From the NCBI GenBank assembly GCA_029253045.1, contig JAQXAG010000105.1, positions 1 to 34,122 on the forward strand: a DNA stretch of 34,122 bases, in the 5' to 3' direction. Shown here one piece after another: positions 1 through 8,919 of the stretch (its first letter is position 1; every line of letters begins with the position of its first letter). The notes beneath the pieces are model-generated. The model was given only the letters and a program-made list of their open reading frames with translations, did not search any database and was not told the DNA's origin. The stretch comes from Fidelibacterota bacterium. GTDB lineage: Bacteria > Fidelibacterota > Marinisomatia > Marinisomatales > Marinisomataceae. The position numbers and the translations under genes were made by a program.

Positions 1-179
1 ATAACCAGATTCCGAACTAGGTCGTGCCACGAGTCCGTCATAAGGCTCGATATTTAAAAACTCATCGCATCGTCCAGACTGAATCAGATGAGTGTCACAA
101 ATATAGAATAATTCTTTCCTAATATATATACTAATCTCCACAACGGATTTTCTAACTGTTGACCGAAGATCAGTGAATT

Positions 180-201
180 TTTGTTGTCGGTTTGTTGTCG
201 G
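180..201. repeat. Perfect tandem 11-mer repeat (TTTGTTGTCGG)x2 near the 3' end of tRNA-Arg
   Basis: Direct reading of 180-190 and 191-201; a degenerate related string TTTGTCGTCGTA lies at 238-249, abutting the tRNA. Confidence 0.8.
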
Positions 202-247
202 TAAAATAAAGGGTGTTTTAAAAGAGTAAAAAGGGGATTTGTCGTCG

Positions 248-321
248 TACCCCGGACAGGATTTGAACCTGTGACCTACGGATTAGAAATCCGTTGCTCT
301 ATCCAGCTGAGCTACCGGGGC
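248..321 (-). tRNA. tRNA-Arg (anticodon TCT)
   Basis: Reverse complement GCCCCGGTAGCTCAGCTGGATAGAGCAACGGATTTCTAATCCGTAGGTCACAGGTTCAAATCCTGTCCGGGGTA folds as a cloverleaf: acceptor GCCCCGG/CCGGGGT, anticodon arm ACGGA-TTTCTAA-TCCGT, T-loop GGTTCAAATCC. No CCA encoded. Confidence 0.97.
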
Positions 322-405
322 ATGCAGAGAATTTAGTTAATTAAAAAAATATTTAAAGACCTTTTTTGTATTTATTTATCGAGGAGGCTCCGTCGGAGAA
401 ATTTC

Positions 406-434
406 TTGCAATAATTCAAGTTTAGCTGTAGTAT
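406..434 (+). promoter_or_regulatory. Candidate sigma70-like promoter for the 489-716 gene (TTGCAA-17 nt-TAGTAT)
   Basis: Two 4/6 hexamer matches at exact 17-nt spacing, about 55 nt upstream of the ATG. Pattern only, in AT-rich DNA. Confidence 0.25.
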
Positions 435-488
435 TGAGGAGATTACAATAAAAAAAATATTTTCAATTAAATTTTCAAGGAGAAAATC

Positions 489-716
489 ATGGCTGAAAAA
501 GTAAAAACAACAGGCGTTAGTAAAGAAAAAGGATTTTTATATTACTTAGGTAAAGATGGTAATGTATGGCGTTCAGGTATGTCACGAGGTGGATCTGGCG
601 GCGGAAATGCAGAAAAAGTTGCTGATGCAGGCGTTACACGTGAAAGCGGATTCTTATACTTCATCGATAAAGACGGAGATGTATCACGCGCACCTATGGC
701 TAGAGGTAGAGGTTAA
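489..716 (+). CDS. Small protein of unknown function (75 aa) made of two tandem copies of a ~33-aa GFLY-x-x-x-KDG-x-V motif
   Basis: ORF with AAGGAG Shine-Dalgarno just upstream (ttcaaggagaaaatcATG) and a strong terminator downstream. Internal duplication AEKVKTTGVSKEKGFLYYLGKDGNVWRSGMSRG / AEKVADAGVTRESGFLYFIDKDGDVSRAPMARG. Confidence 0.85.
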   Translation: MAEKVKTTGVSKEKGFLYYLGKDGNVWRSGMSRGGSGGGNAEKVADAGVTRESGFLYFIDKDGDVSRAPMARGRG

Positions 717-743
717 ATTTTAACTTTTATTTTTTAGATATTT

Positions 744-780
744 AAATAAAAAAGGAGCATTAATTGCTCCTTTTTTATTT
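744..780. terminator. Bidirectional rho-independent terminator between convergent genes
   Basis: Perfect inverted repeat AAATAAAAAAGGAGCA-TTAAT-TGCTCCTTTTTTATTT with A-tract and T-tract flanks, between convergent ORFs 489-716 (+) and 775-1395 (-). Confidence 0.9.
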
Positions 781-1395
781 AATAATTGAATTTTTCTTAC
801 TTGAAACAATACCACTCGATACAATCATTCTAAATCCTTCTTCTACATCTACTCCAGCATCCGATGTTTCTTCTTTAGGAACAATCAAGAAAAATCCAGA
901 AGTGGGGTTAGGGGTTGTAGGAACAAATAGATGGTAGAATTCTTCATTTGCTTGATTGGTAGATTCACTTGTTACAAATCCTAAAGTCCATATATTTTTT
1001 CTTGGGTATTCAATATAAACTACTTTCTCAAAAGAATGAGATCCTCCACCAGAAATAGACTCTATAATCTGCTTTGTTGTTGTGTATATCATTCCAACTA
1101 ATGGAATTTTTTTGAAAATGCCTTCTAGCCAAGAAACTACTCTTTTACCGATTACATTTCTAGCAAGTGCTCCTACAAGAACTAAGTAAATTATTACAAT
1201 GATTAGTCCAATAATAGAGCTTAATAAATTAAAACCAGGAAATGTTACATCTACAAGTTGTTTAAGAGGTTCTGATACCTTCCCTCCTAAAGCAATTGTT
1301 ATGTTAACAATAACTTGAAGCACATAAACGGTTAGTGCTATAGGTATAGTAATTGCTAAACCAGCTAAAAATGAATTTTTTATTTTATTTCCCAT
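775..1395 (-). CDS. DUF502 family membrane protein
   Basis: 206 aa; N-terminal FLAGLAITIPIALTVYVL transmembrane segment, second TM, then VPTTPNPTSGFFLIVPKEE typical of DUF502. Confidence 0.88.
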   Translation of the reverse strand: MGNKIKNSFLAGLAITIPIALTVYVLQVIVNITIALGGKVSEPLKQLVDVTFPGFNLLSSIIGLIIVIIYLVLVGALARNVIGKRVVSWLEGIFKKIPLVGMIYTTTKQIIESISGGGSHSFEKVVYIEYPRKNIWTLGFVTSESTNQANEEFYHLFVPTTPNPTSGFFLIVPKEETSDAGVDVEEGFRMIVSSGIVSSKKNSIIK

Positions 1396-1424
1396 ATCGG
1401 TATCAATTTATATAAAATTCTAAT

Positions 1425-2306
1425 CTATTTCCTATATATAAGTACAGAGCTCCCTAAAATAAAAATTGTACCAATAATTTCTTTTGCGCTTAGCACTTCA
1501 TTTAAAAAGATCCAACCTAAAATAATAGCAACAATTGGAGGAAAAATAGCAACATAGGTGACTTGGGTCACACTCAAATATTGATAAAGCCAAAAATAAA
1601 TACCCCACGATATAACTCCACCAAATAAGACAAGATATGCACTAGCAAATAATAATTGATCTGTCCAAACTATTTGAGCAAGATCTTCTTTCAGTAAATA
1701 CGATAATGAAAGCATGATAACACCTGTTAATACTTGGCACACTGCATTCATCTGATAAGGCCCCACAACGTCATTATATTTTTTATATAGGACGCTTGGC
1801 CACGCTGCAATAATTATAGCCCCTACAAGTACCATAATTGCAAGAAATGACTGTGATTGTAAATCAATAGACTGGTTAGATCCAATAAATACCATTCCTA
1901 TAAATCCTAGAAATAACGCCTTTAGCTTATTGGAAGTTAGCTTTTCATTATCATCTCCTGATAGCATGAAATGAGCCATTACACTAGTAAACAAGGGAAA
2001 TAATCCCCATAAGATAGACGATATACTTGAATAGACATATTGTGTAGCCCAATAGGTAATACCATATGAAAGAGCAAAATTTAACAACCCAAATGATAAG
2101 TATAATTTGATAGCTTGCTTATTAAAGGGGATCGATTCTTTTCTGAAAAAAATAATTAAAAAGAATAAAAGCCCTGATAGAAAAAATCTAAATCCTACCC
2201 CAAAAAAAGGAGGGACTCCTGCATTTAAAGAGATTTTAATAAAATACCATGTAGATCCCCAAATCAAGCATAATGCTATAAAAGGGAAAAGAATTTTGTT
2301 ATTCAT
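1425..2306 (-). CDS. EamA/DMT family transporter
   Basis: 293 aa, ~10 hydrophobic segments, N-terminal CLIWGSTWYFIKISL and C-terminal FLNEVLSAKEIIGTIFILGSSVLIY characteristic of DMT permeases. Confidence 0.9.
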   Translation of the reverse strand: MNNKILFPFIALCLIWGSTWYFIKISLNAGVPPFFGVGFRFFLSGLLFFLIIFFRKESIPFNKQAIKLYLSFGLLNFALSYGITYWATQYVYSSISSILWGLFPLFTSVMAHFMLSGDDNEKLTSNKLKALFLGFIGMVFIGSNQSIDLQSQSFLAIMVLVGAIIIAAWPSVLYKKYNDVVGPYQMNAVCQVLTGVIMLSLSYLLKEDLAQIVWTDQLLFASAYLVLFGGVISWGIYFWLYQYLSVTQVTYVAIFPPIVAIILGWIFLNEVLSAKEIIGTIFILGSSVLIYRK

Positions 2307-3223
2307 TACTTAGATTTATAAAGAGTAGTTAAGAAAGTACTAGCAACATAAATACTTGAATATGTTCCTATGATTACTCCTACAAGCAAAGTAAATGCAA
2401 AAGGACGTATAGTTGCTCCACCATACATTAGTAAAACAGTAATAACTAGTAATGTAGTCAATGATGTAATAAGTGTTCTACTAAGTGATTGATTAATACT
2501 TTTGTTAATAGTTGATTCTAGTAATACAGTACCAGAAGATTTCATATTTTCTCTAATTCGATCAAGAATAACAATAGTATCATTTAAAGAATATCCAACA
2601 ATAGTTAAAAACGCGGCTACAGTACTCAATGTAACTTCATAACCAGTTAGTGAGAAAATTCCTAGCGTGATTGTAATATCATGCACAAGTGCTAAAATTG
2701 CACCAAGAGCAAATTTGAACTCAAATCTTATAGAAATATATAAGAGAATTAATGCAAGCGAAGATAGGATAGACCAAAGCGCTTTTCCGCTTAGCTCAGT
2801 ACCTACCTTAGGACTAACAGAATCTAGTGAAAGAATAAAATCATTTTTATCCGCTGGAACTTTATCTCCCATAGTTTTATAAACATGGTTAACTATATGT
2901 TGAGCAAAGTCAGGTGATACATTGTCTCTAATTTTTACTTTAATCATTACATCATCTGTACTTCCAAAATGTTTAATTTCTTCACCACTCAAATCAATGA
3001 TTTGTCCATCTGATTCGACAGCACTCATAGCTGTTCGAACTTCCTCGATACCTACATTGTCAGAAAAATTTAACCCAATCATAGTACCACCTTTAAAATC
3101 AATACCAAGGTTAATTCCTAATAAGAGTAATACAATAGATCCTATTCCCATAATACCAGAAATAGTAAATCCAGCATTCTTAAATGCCATAAAGTTTATT
3201 TTTGTATTTTCCATAAATTTCAT
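2306..3223 (-). CDS. secF: Protein translocase subunit SecF
   Basis: 305 aa; LGINLGIDFKGGTMIGL, LVHDITITLGIFSLTGYEVTLSTVAAFLTIVGYSLNDTIVILDRIRENM. Confidence 0.97.
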   Translation of the reverse strand: MKFMENTKINFMAFKNAGFTISGIMGIGSIVLLLLGINLGIDFKGGTMIGLNFSDNVGIEEVRTAMSAVESDGQIIDLSGEEIKHFGSTDDVMIKVKIRDNVSPDFAQHIVNHVYKTMGDKVPADKNDFILSLDSVSPKVGTELSGKALWSILSSLALILLYISIRFEFKFALGAILALVHDITITLGIFSLTGYEVTLSTVAAFLTIVGYSLNDTIVILDRIRENMKSSGTVLLESTINKSINQSLSRTLITSLTTLLVITVLLMYGGATIRPFAFTLLVGVIIGTYSSIYVASTFLTTLYKSK

Positions 3224-3224
3224 T

Positions 3225-5021
3225 TTAGATACTCAGCTTCTCTATATTTTTTCTAGATGTTATAAAGTCAAAAACAAACCTTGTTACTATAATTGCAGTA
3301 AACATACTTACAATGATACCCCAGAATAATACTGTAGCAAACCCTTTGATTGGACCACTACCATACTGATATAATACAGCCGCTGCAATTCCAGTTGTTA
3401 GATTTGCATCAACAATCGTAGTAATAGCTCTTTCATAACCTGAGTCTATTGCAGATCTTACAGACTTACCGTTCCTTAACTCTTCTTTAATTCTTTCAAA
3501 GATAATTACATTAGCATCAACAGACATTCCTACGGTTAAGATAAGCGCTGCTATACCAGGCAAAGTTAAAGTCGCTTCTAGTAATGCTAGAACACCTAAT
3601 AATAATATTAAAGTCCACATAAGAGAAAAACTTGCAATTAGTCCTGATGCTCGATAATAAAATACGATAAATAGCACAATTAATAATAGACCTATCATTA
3701 TAGATGACGTACCTGCATTCACAGAGTCAGCGCCAAGTGAAGGACCTACTACTCTTTGGTCAACTATTGATACAGGAACTGGTAATGCACCTGCACGCAA
3801 TACAATAGCAATATCTTCTGCTTCTTGAATTGAGTCCATTCCTTCAATAACGGTTGCTCCACCAAAAATTTGACTTCTGATTACTGGAGCCATGTGTACT
3901 TTTCTATCTAATACAATTGCAATTCTTTTATTGATATTCACTCCAGTGATTCTTGACCACTCTCTTGAACCTTCGTTATTCATTTCAACTTGTACTGTAG
4001 CTTGTCCAGCACTCACTCCAGATTGACTTAATCTCATTTGAGCATCTTCTATTACACCACCTGTCAATTCTGCATTATCAACTAAATGATACAGTAGATA
4101 GACTTCTTCTTCTTCACCAAAATCATTGATTAAAGTTTCAGGAGAATTTCCAGTAAGAAATAAACTACCAGTAGCATCTAATACTTGTTGAACACTATCT
4201 TTATTTAATATGTTTTTCAGTGCAGGCAAGTTTTGTGAAGAAATAGCTAAGTCATTACCACCCACCGCTATCAATAAAGAAGAGAATCCTAAATCATTAT
4301 TTCCAGAGTCATCACTATTAAATAATTGATCAACATTATCATTATCTGATTCAGTGTTAGTAGATGTAAGGTTATCAATTTGTCTGACAATTGTATTGGT
4401 GCTTTCTACATCTTTTACAATCATTAGCTCTAATAAAGCTGTACTTTGTAGTAACTCTCTCGCACGTTCGGAATCTTGAATACCAGCTAACTCAACAACA
4501 ACTCTGTTGTTTCCTTGTTTTTGAATTGTAGGCTCGGATACCCCAAATTGATCTACACGATTTTGAATAATTTCAATAATACGATTAATTGAATCAGTTG
4601 ATTGGAGATCTAACTGTTCAATAATTTGTTCTTTTGTTTTACCGTAACTAATAAAATATCTAGGTAATTTTAAACTTTGCTCTTCTGCTTTCTGTTCAAA
4701 GACAGTAAAAAAATCAGCGCTATTATTTCGGTATTCTTTGCTTAGTTCATCAAGGAATCTATCAAAATTTTTATCTTTATTCTTAGCCAGACTGCTGACA
4801 AGCTGAGGGAGGTCTACTTCGAGTACAATATAAATACCACCTTTTAAATCAAGTCCTTGTTTAATAGCTTTTGATTCAAAGTATGCAATCTCATCTTTTG
4901 ATAAGTCATTTTTTGCTTCATCACTTAACAACAGATATCTAATTGATGGAAAAAGAGCGTAAATCCCTAATCCAAAAATAAATAAAATTGATAGTAATCT
5001 GGTTCTTAATGTATTGTTCAT
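3225..5021 (-). CDS. secD: Protein translocase subunit SecD
   Basis: 598 aa; GLDLKGGIYIVLEV, NRVDQFGVSEPTIQKQGNNRVVVELAGI, LTVGMSVDANVIIFERIKEELRNGKS. Confidence 0.97.
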   Translation of the reverse strand: MNNTLRTRLLSILFIFGLGIYALFPSIRYLLLSDEAKNDLSKDEIAYFESKAIKQGLDLKGGIYIVLEVDLPQLVSSLAKNKDKNFDRFLDELSKEYRNNSADFFTVFEQKAEEQSLKLPRYFISYGKTKEQIIEQLDLQSTDSINRIIEIIQNRVDQFGVSEPTIQKQGNNRVVVELAGIQDSERARELLQSTALLELMIVKDVESTNTIVRQIDNLTSTNTESDNDNVDQLFNSDDSGNNDLGFSSLLIAVGGNDLAISSQNLPALKNILNKDSVQQVLDATGSLFLTGNSPETLINDFGEEEEVYLLYHLVDNAELTGGVIEDAQMRLSQSGVSAGQATVQVEMNNEGSREWSRITGVNINKRIAIVLDRKVHMAPVIRSQIFGGATVIEGMDSIQEAEDIAIVLRAGALPVPVSIVDQRVVGPSLGADSVNAGTSSIMIGLLLIVLFIVFYYRASGLIASFSLMWTLILLLGVLALLEATLTLPGIAALILTVGMSVDANVIIFERIKEELRNGKSVRSAIDSGYERAITTIVDANLTTGIAAAVLYQYGSGPIKGFATVLFWGIIVSMFTAIIVTRFVFDFITSRKNIEKLSI

Positions 5022-5081
5022 ATGTTATTTACTTTAAAGTGAAAAGAATTTAATACTTTCAAATACTTTTTCACTATTTTT

Positions 5082-6260
5082 TTAAATTATATTTAACTCT
5101 GTTCCAACATCATGAAAAGCCTGCAATGCGTAGTCTAATTGTTCTCTGCTGTGATCTGAAGAGATTTGCACTCTAATTCTTGCCTGACCTGTAGCTACCA
5201 CTGGATATGAAAATGCGATGACATATATATTTTTTTTCAACAATTCTTCAGACATTTTTACTGCTTTTTTTTCATCATAAATCATAATAGGAACAATAGG
5301 ATGATCAATTCCTTTTATATCAAAACCATGCTCTTTAATTTTTTGCCTAAAATACATAGTATTTTTATCTAATCTTTCTTTGTGGCTATGATCGTTTTCA
5401 ATAATGTCAAACACCTTAATACAGGCAGCAACTAGTGGGGGAGCTAAGCTGTTTGAAAATAAATATGGCCTAGATTTTTGTCTTAAAGTTTCAACTATTT
5501 CTTTTGAAGCAGATACAAATCCTCCAGAAGCTCCACCCAAGGCTTTTCCAAATGTTGATGTAATAATATCGATATCATTTAATACATCATGGTAATCTCC
5601 ACTTCCCTTACCTTCATTGCCAAGAAATCCTGTTGCATGGCAATCATCAACCATTACCATTGCATCATACTTCTTTGCTAGCATTACAATATTTTTCAAT
5701 GGAGCCACAACCCCATCCATGCTAAATACACCATCTGTTGCAATTAATTTTAATCTAGCATTAGAGTTTTTTAGTAATTCTTCTAAATGCTCCATATCAG
5801 CATGTCTATAACGATTTTTTTCAGCCTTACTAAGTCTGATGCCGTCAATAATAGATGCATGATTTAGTTCATCAGAGAACACAGCATCTTCTTTCGATAG
5901 AATAGTTTCAAATAATCCGCCATTAGCATCAAAGCATGAAGAATAAAGAATGGTATCTTCTTTTCCGTGAAATTCACTTACTTTATTTTCTAAATCTTTA
6001 TGGATAGTTTGAGTCCCACAAATAAATCTAACAGAACTTAGACCAAATCCCCATTCATCGATTGCTTGAATAGCAGCTTTTTTTATAGCAATATCATTCG
6101 ATAATCCTAAATAATTGTTAGCGCAAAAATTAATAACTGTTTCCCCAAGTACATCAATTTCTGTTTCTTGTGGAGTTTGAATGATGCGCTCATGCTTATA
6201 AGTACCATCTTGCTTGATTTGTTCAAGTTGATTTCCTAAAATATTTTTAATGTTTGCCAT
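5082..6260 (-). CDS. kbl: Glycine C-acetyltransferase (2-amino-3-ketobutyrate CoA ligase)
   Basis: 392 aa; NFCANNYLGLSND, DDCHATGFLGNEGKGSGDYHDV, TSTFGKALGGASGGF (PLP lysine), alpha-oxoamine synthase fold; adjacent to an SDR-type threonine dehydrogenase-like gene. Confidence 0.93.
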   Translation of the reverse strand: MANIKNILGNQLEQIKQDGTYKHERIIQTPQETEIDVLGETVINFCANNYLGLSNDIAIKKAAIQAIDEWGFGLSSVRFICGTQTIHKDLENKVSEFHGKEDTILYSSCFDANGGLFETILSKEDAVFSDELNHASIIDGIRLSKAEKNRYRHADMEHLEELLKNSNARLKLIATDGVFSMDGVVAPLKNIVMLAKKYDAMVMVDDCHATGFLGNEGKGSGDYHDVLNDIDIITSTFGKALGGASGGFVSASKEIVETLRQKSRPYLFSNSLAPPLVAACIKVFDIIENDHSHKERLDKNTMYFRQKIKEHGFDIKGIDHPIVPIMIYDEKKAVKMSEELLKKNIYVIAFSYPVVATGQARIRVQISSDHSREQLDYALQAFHDVGTELNII

Positions 6261-7224
6261 AGTGCTTTTTGATTTCTGGTATTAAATATTCTTTAAAAGT
6301 TACATCATTATTCTGTTTATTTATAAAATTCCATTTTTCTGAAGCTTCATCGCAATTTAAACTTTCAGGCCATGTATCTGCAATAGATTGAAATTTAGAG
6401 TCTATATCAAAGTCCACAATAAATTTTGGAAATTCTTTTTGCAGTTGTTCAATAATTTCCGTGGGATTTAAACTCATTTCTTGCACATTAAATGCTCTAA
6501 GTTTTGAGTTAATAATCTTAAAAGACATAATATCTATAATAACTTTAATTGTATTTTTCATTCCTAAGAATGGTAGCCTTGTTAATGAATCCACCTTGCA
6601 AATATAGTTTTCATTGTTAAAAGCTGCATGCAGCATCTGTGGAGCAAAATCAGTTGTACCTCCAGATGGTACAGTAAATGGACTTATGATCCCTGGAAAC
6701 CTTAAGCATCTAAAATCAATACCAAAACCTAACTCCAGACTCTCCTCATGCTTATGAGTTCCAAATTGTTCTATAGCTAATTTATTACGTCCATATATAG
6801 TTTGAGGTTTCATAATATCTAATTCCTGAGCATTTTTTAATTTTCTTGGCCCATACACTGCGATGGAGCTAGGAAAAAAAATCTTTATAAAGGATTCATG
6901 TTTTTTGCCATGATTCATAGCGGTATTGATTATTAATTTTGATCCCTCTTCATTTACTTGATTAGCTAATTCAGGATTATTATTTGCAGATTGACTTAAA
7001 AGAGCAGCAAAATGATATACTTCAATAATGTTGTAATCATTAAAAATAGATTTTATGATATTTTCATTAAGAATACTGTCTTTGATGTATGTAACATTAT
7101 CATATTTTATATCAGACTTATTAATATCTAACGCAATGATAGGAATTTGTCTTTGGGATAAAGATAGGAGAGTTTGCGTCCCAATTTCACCATTAAAACC
7201 TGTAATTAAAATTGCATCATTCAT
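6247..7224 (-). CDS. NAD-dependent epimerase/dehydratase family, probable SDR-type L-threonine 3-dehydrogenase
   Basis: 325 aa; ILITGFNGEIGTQTL Rossmann motif, SSIAVYGP, YGRNKLAIEQFG (YxxxK), FRCLRFPGIISP; overlaps kbl by 14 nt, the typical threonine catabolism pair. Confidence 0.85.
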   Translation of the reverse strand: MNDAILITGFNGEIGTQTLLSLSQRQIPIIALDINKSDIKYDNVTYIKDSILNENIIKSIFNDYNIIEVYHFAALLSQSANNNPELANQVNEEGSKLIINTAMNHGKKHESFIKIFFPSSIAVYGPRKLKNAQELDIMKPQTIYGRNKLAIEQFGTHKHEESLELGFGIDFRCLRFPGIISPFTVPSGGTTDFAPQMLHAAFNNENYICKVDSLTRLPFLGMKNTIKVIIDIMSFKIINSKLRAFNVQEMSLNPTEIIEQLQKEFPKFIVDFDIDSKFQSIADTWPESLNCDEASEKWNFINKQNNDVTFKEYLIPEIKKHYGKH

Positions 7225-7303
7225 ACTGTAAATTAACCCAATTGTGATGATTTTTTAAAAACTTTGTATTAAGAGTGAATACCAATTAAATTTTTTTGCT
7301 GAA

Positions 7304-8068
7304 ATGAAAAAAACTATAGCAATTATTAATCAAAAAGGTGGTGTTGGTAAAACTACAACGGCTATAAATCTAGCTGCAAGCTTAGCTATCTTAGAAAAGA
7401 AAACCTTACTTATTGATTTTGATCCTCAAGCAAATGCTACAACTGGGTTATCAGATTTTGGGATTGATAATAGTCATTCCATTTACGATGCTTTAAGTGA
7501 AAATCAATCAATGAGAAATGTTATCTCATCTACAAATCTAGATTATCTAGATTTCATTAGATCAGATAATAACTTGGTTGGTTGTGAAGTGGAATTAGTT
7601 GGAGTTCAAAATAGAGAAAAACAATTACTGCGATTAATCAATAAAGTAAAAAAAGATTATGATTTTATTTTAATAGATTGTCCTCCATCATTAGGACTGC
7701 TGACATTGAATGTTCTTGTTGCATCAAATAATATTCTGATACCTATACAAAGTGAATTTTTTGCTTTAGAAGGTTTAAAAAGTCTTCAAGAAACTATCAA
7801 ACTAGTTCAAGATAATATTAATAAAGATTTAAAAATACTTGGAATTCTCATCACCATGCATTCGAAGAGATTACGTTTAGCAAAAAAAGTAGAAGCTTTA
7901 TTAAAAGCAAATTTTAAAAATAAGTTGCTTAAGACAAAAATTAGCAGAAATATTAGATTAGCTGAGGCTCCAGACGATGGGAAGCCAGCTATTATGTATG
8001 ATGTAGATTGTGCTGGAGCAAAAAACTATATGGAATTAGCATTGGAAATTTTAAATGAAAAAAAATAA
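7304..8068 (+). CDS. parA: ParA/Soj family chromosome partitioning ATPase
   Basis: 254 aa; [21 protein letters not shown] deviant Walker [32 protein letters not shown]. Confidence 0.96.
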   Translation: MKKTIAIINQKGGVGKTTTAINLAASLAILEKKTLLIDFDPQANATTGLSDFGIDNSHSIYDALSENQSMRNVISSTNLDYLDFIRSDNNLVGCEVELVGVQNREKQLLRLINKVKKDYDFILIDCPPSLGLLTLNVLVASNNILIPIQSEFFALEGLKSLQETIKLVQDNINKDLKILGILITMHSKRLRLAKKVEALLKANFKNKLLKTKISRNIRLAEAPDDGKPAIMYDVDCAGAKNYMELALEILNEKK

Positions 8069-8891
8069 TCAAATAGGAAAAGGTATTGGTGCATTACTAA
8101 CACCAAATAAGTCATCTGAGAACGTAGAGCAGAATAATATCCTCATGAGTAGAATTTCACCCAACCCAAATCAGCCTAGAAAAGTTTTTGATGAAAAGGC
8201 ATTAAAACAGTTAGCACAATCGATTGATGAAAAAGGCTTAATAAGTCCTATAACAGTAAAAGCGTCAAATAATAAATATATTATTGTTGCAGGTGAGAGA
8301 AGGTTTAGGGCTCATCAACTACTAAAAAGAAAGAGGATTTTAGCGTATATAATCGATGCTGATTCTAACAAAGATATCATGTATATGGCACTAATTGAAA
8401 ACATACAAAGAGAAGACTTAAATGCTATAGAGCAAGCAAAAGCATATCAATACTTGAAAGATAATTTAGGGAGCTCTATTACAGAAATTGCAAAAACAGT
8501 CGGTAAATCACGTCCAGCAGTTTCTAACTCATTGAGATTGTTAAACTTACCCATAGAAATTCAAGAAAGTATTCTCAAGAATGAAATTAATGCAGGTCAG
8601 GCTAGAGCAATCTTACAAAAAAAGACCAGTCAGGGCATGATTTTACTTTGGAGGCGATTACTAAAAGAAAAAATGTCTGTAAGAAAAGTAGAAGCGGCTG
8701 CTTCCAACAAAACAAAATGGGATCAGCAGGTAGAACAAATTGAGAATAAAATATCAAGAATTATTGGAACTAAAGTGACTATTAGTAATAATAAGAAAAC
8801 AAAGAAAGGATTTGTAAAAATTCATTTTGATTCAAAAACTTGGGATCGAGTAATTGGTAAGCTCAAAAGTGTAAAGTCAGATTTTGAATAG
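8055..8891 (+). CDS. parB: ParB/Spo0J family chromosome partitioning protein
   Basis: 278 aa; [34 protein letters not shown] (GERRxRA box), [20 protein letters not shown] region; overlaps parA by 14 nt. Confidence 0.96.
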   Translation: MKKNNQIGKGIGALLTPNKSSENVEQNNILMSRISPNPNQPRKVFDEKALKQLAQSIDEKGLISPITVKASNNKYIIVAGERRFRAHQLLKRKRILAYIIDADSNKDIMYMALIENIQREDLNAIEQAKAYQYLKDNLGSSITEIAKTVGKSRPAVSNSLRLLNLPIEIQESILKNEINAGQARAILQKKTSQGMILLWRRLLKEKMSVRKVEAAASNKTKWDQQVEQIENKISRIIGTKVTISNNKKTKKGFVKIHFDSKTWDRVIGKLKSVKSDFE

Positions 8892-8919
8892 GGTATTGCT
8901 TTAACATATAGATTTATTA

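Noticed and set aside
632-647. parS-like sequence GCGTTACACGTGAAAGCG around a CACGTG core
   Set aside because: Only about 12 of 16 positions match the canonical TGTTTCACGTGAAACA, it is not palindromic outside the core, and it encodes VTRES in the second repeat of the small protein. No convincing parS was seen by eye in the window.
2107-3329. Plus-strand ORFs at 2107-2313, 2667-2882 and 2922-3329
   Set aside because: Antisense to the EamA transporter, secF and secD, whose protein identities are clear; low-complexity translations.
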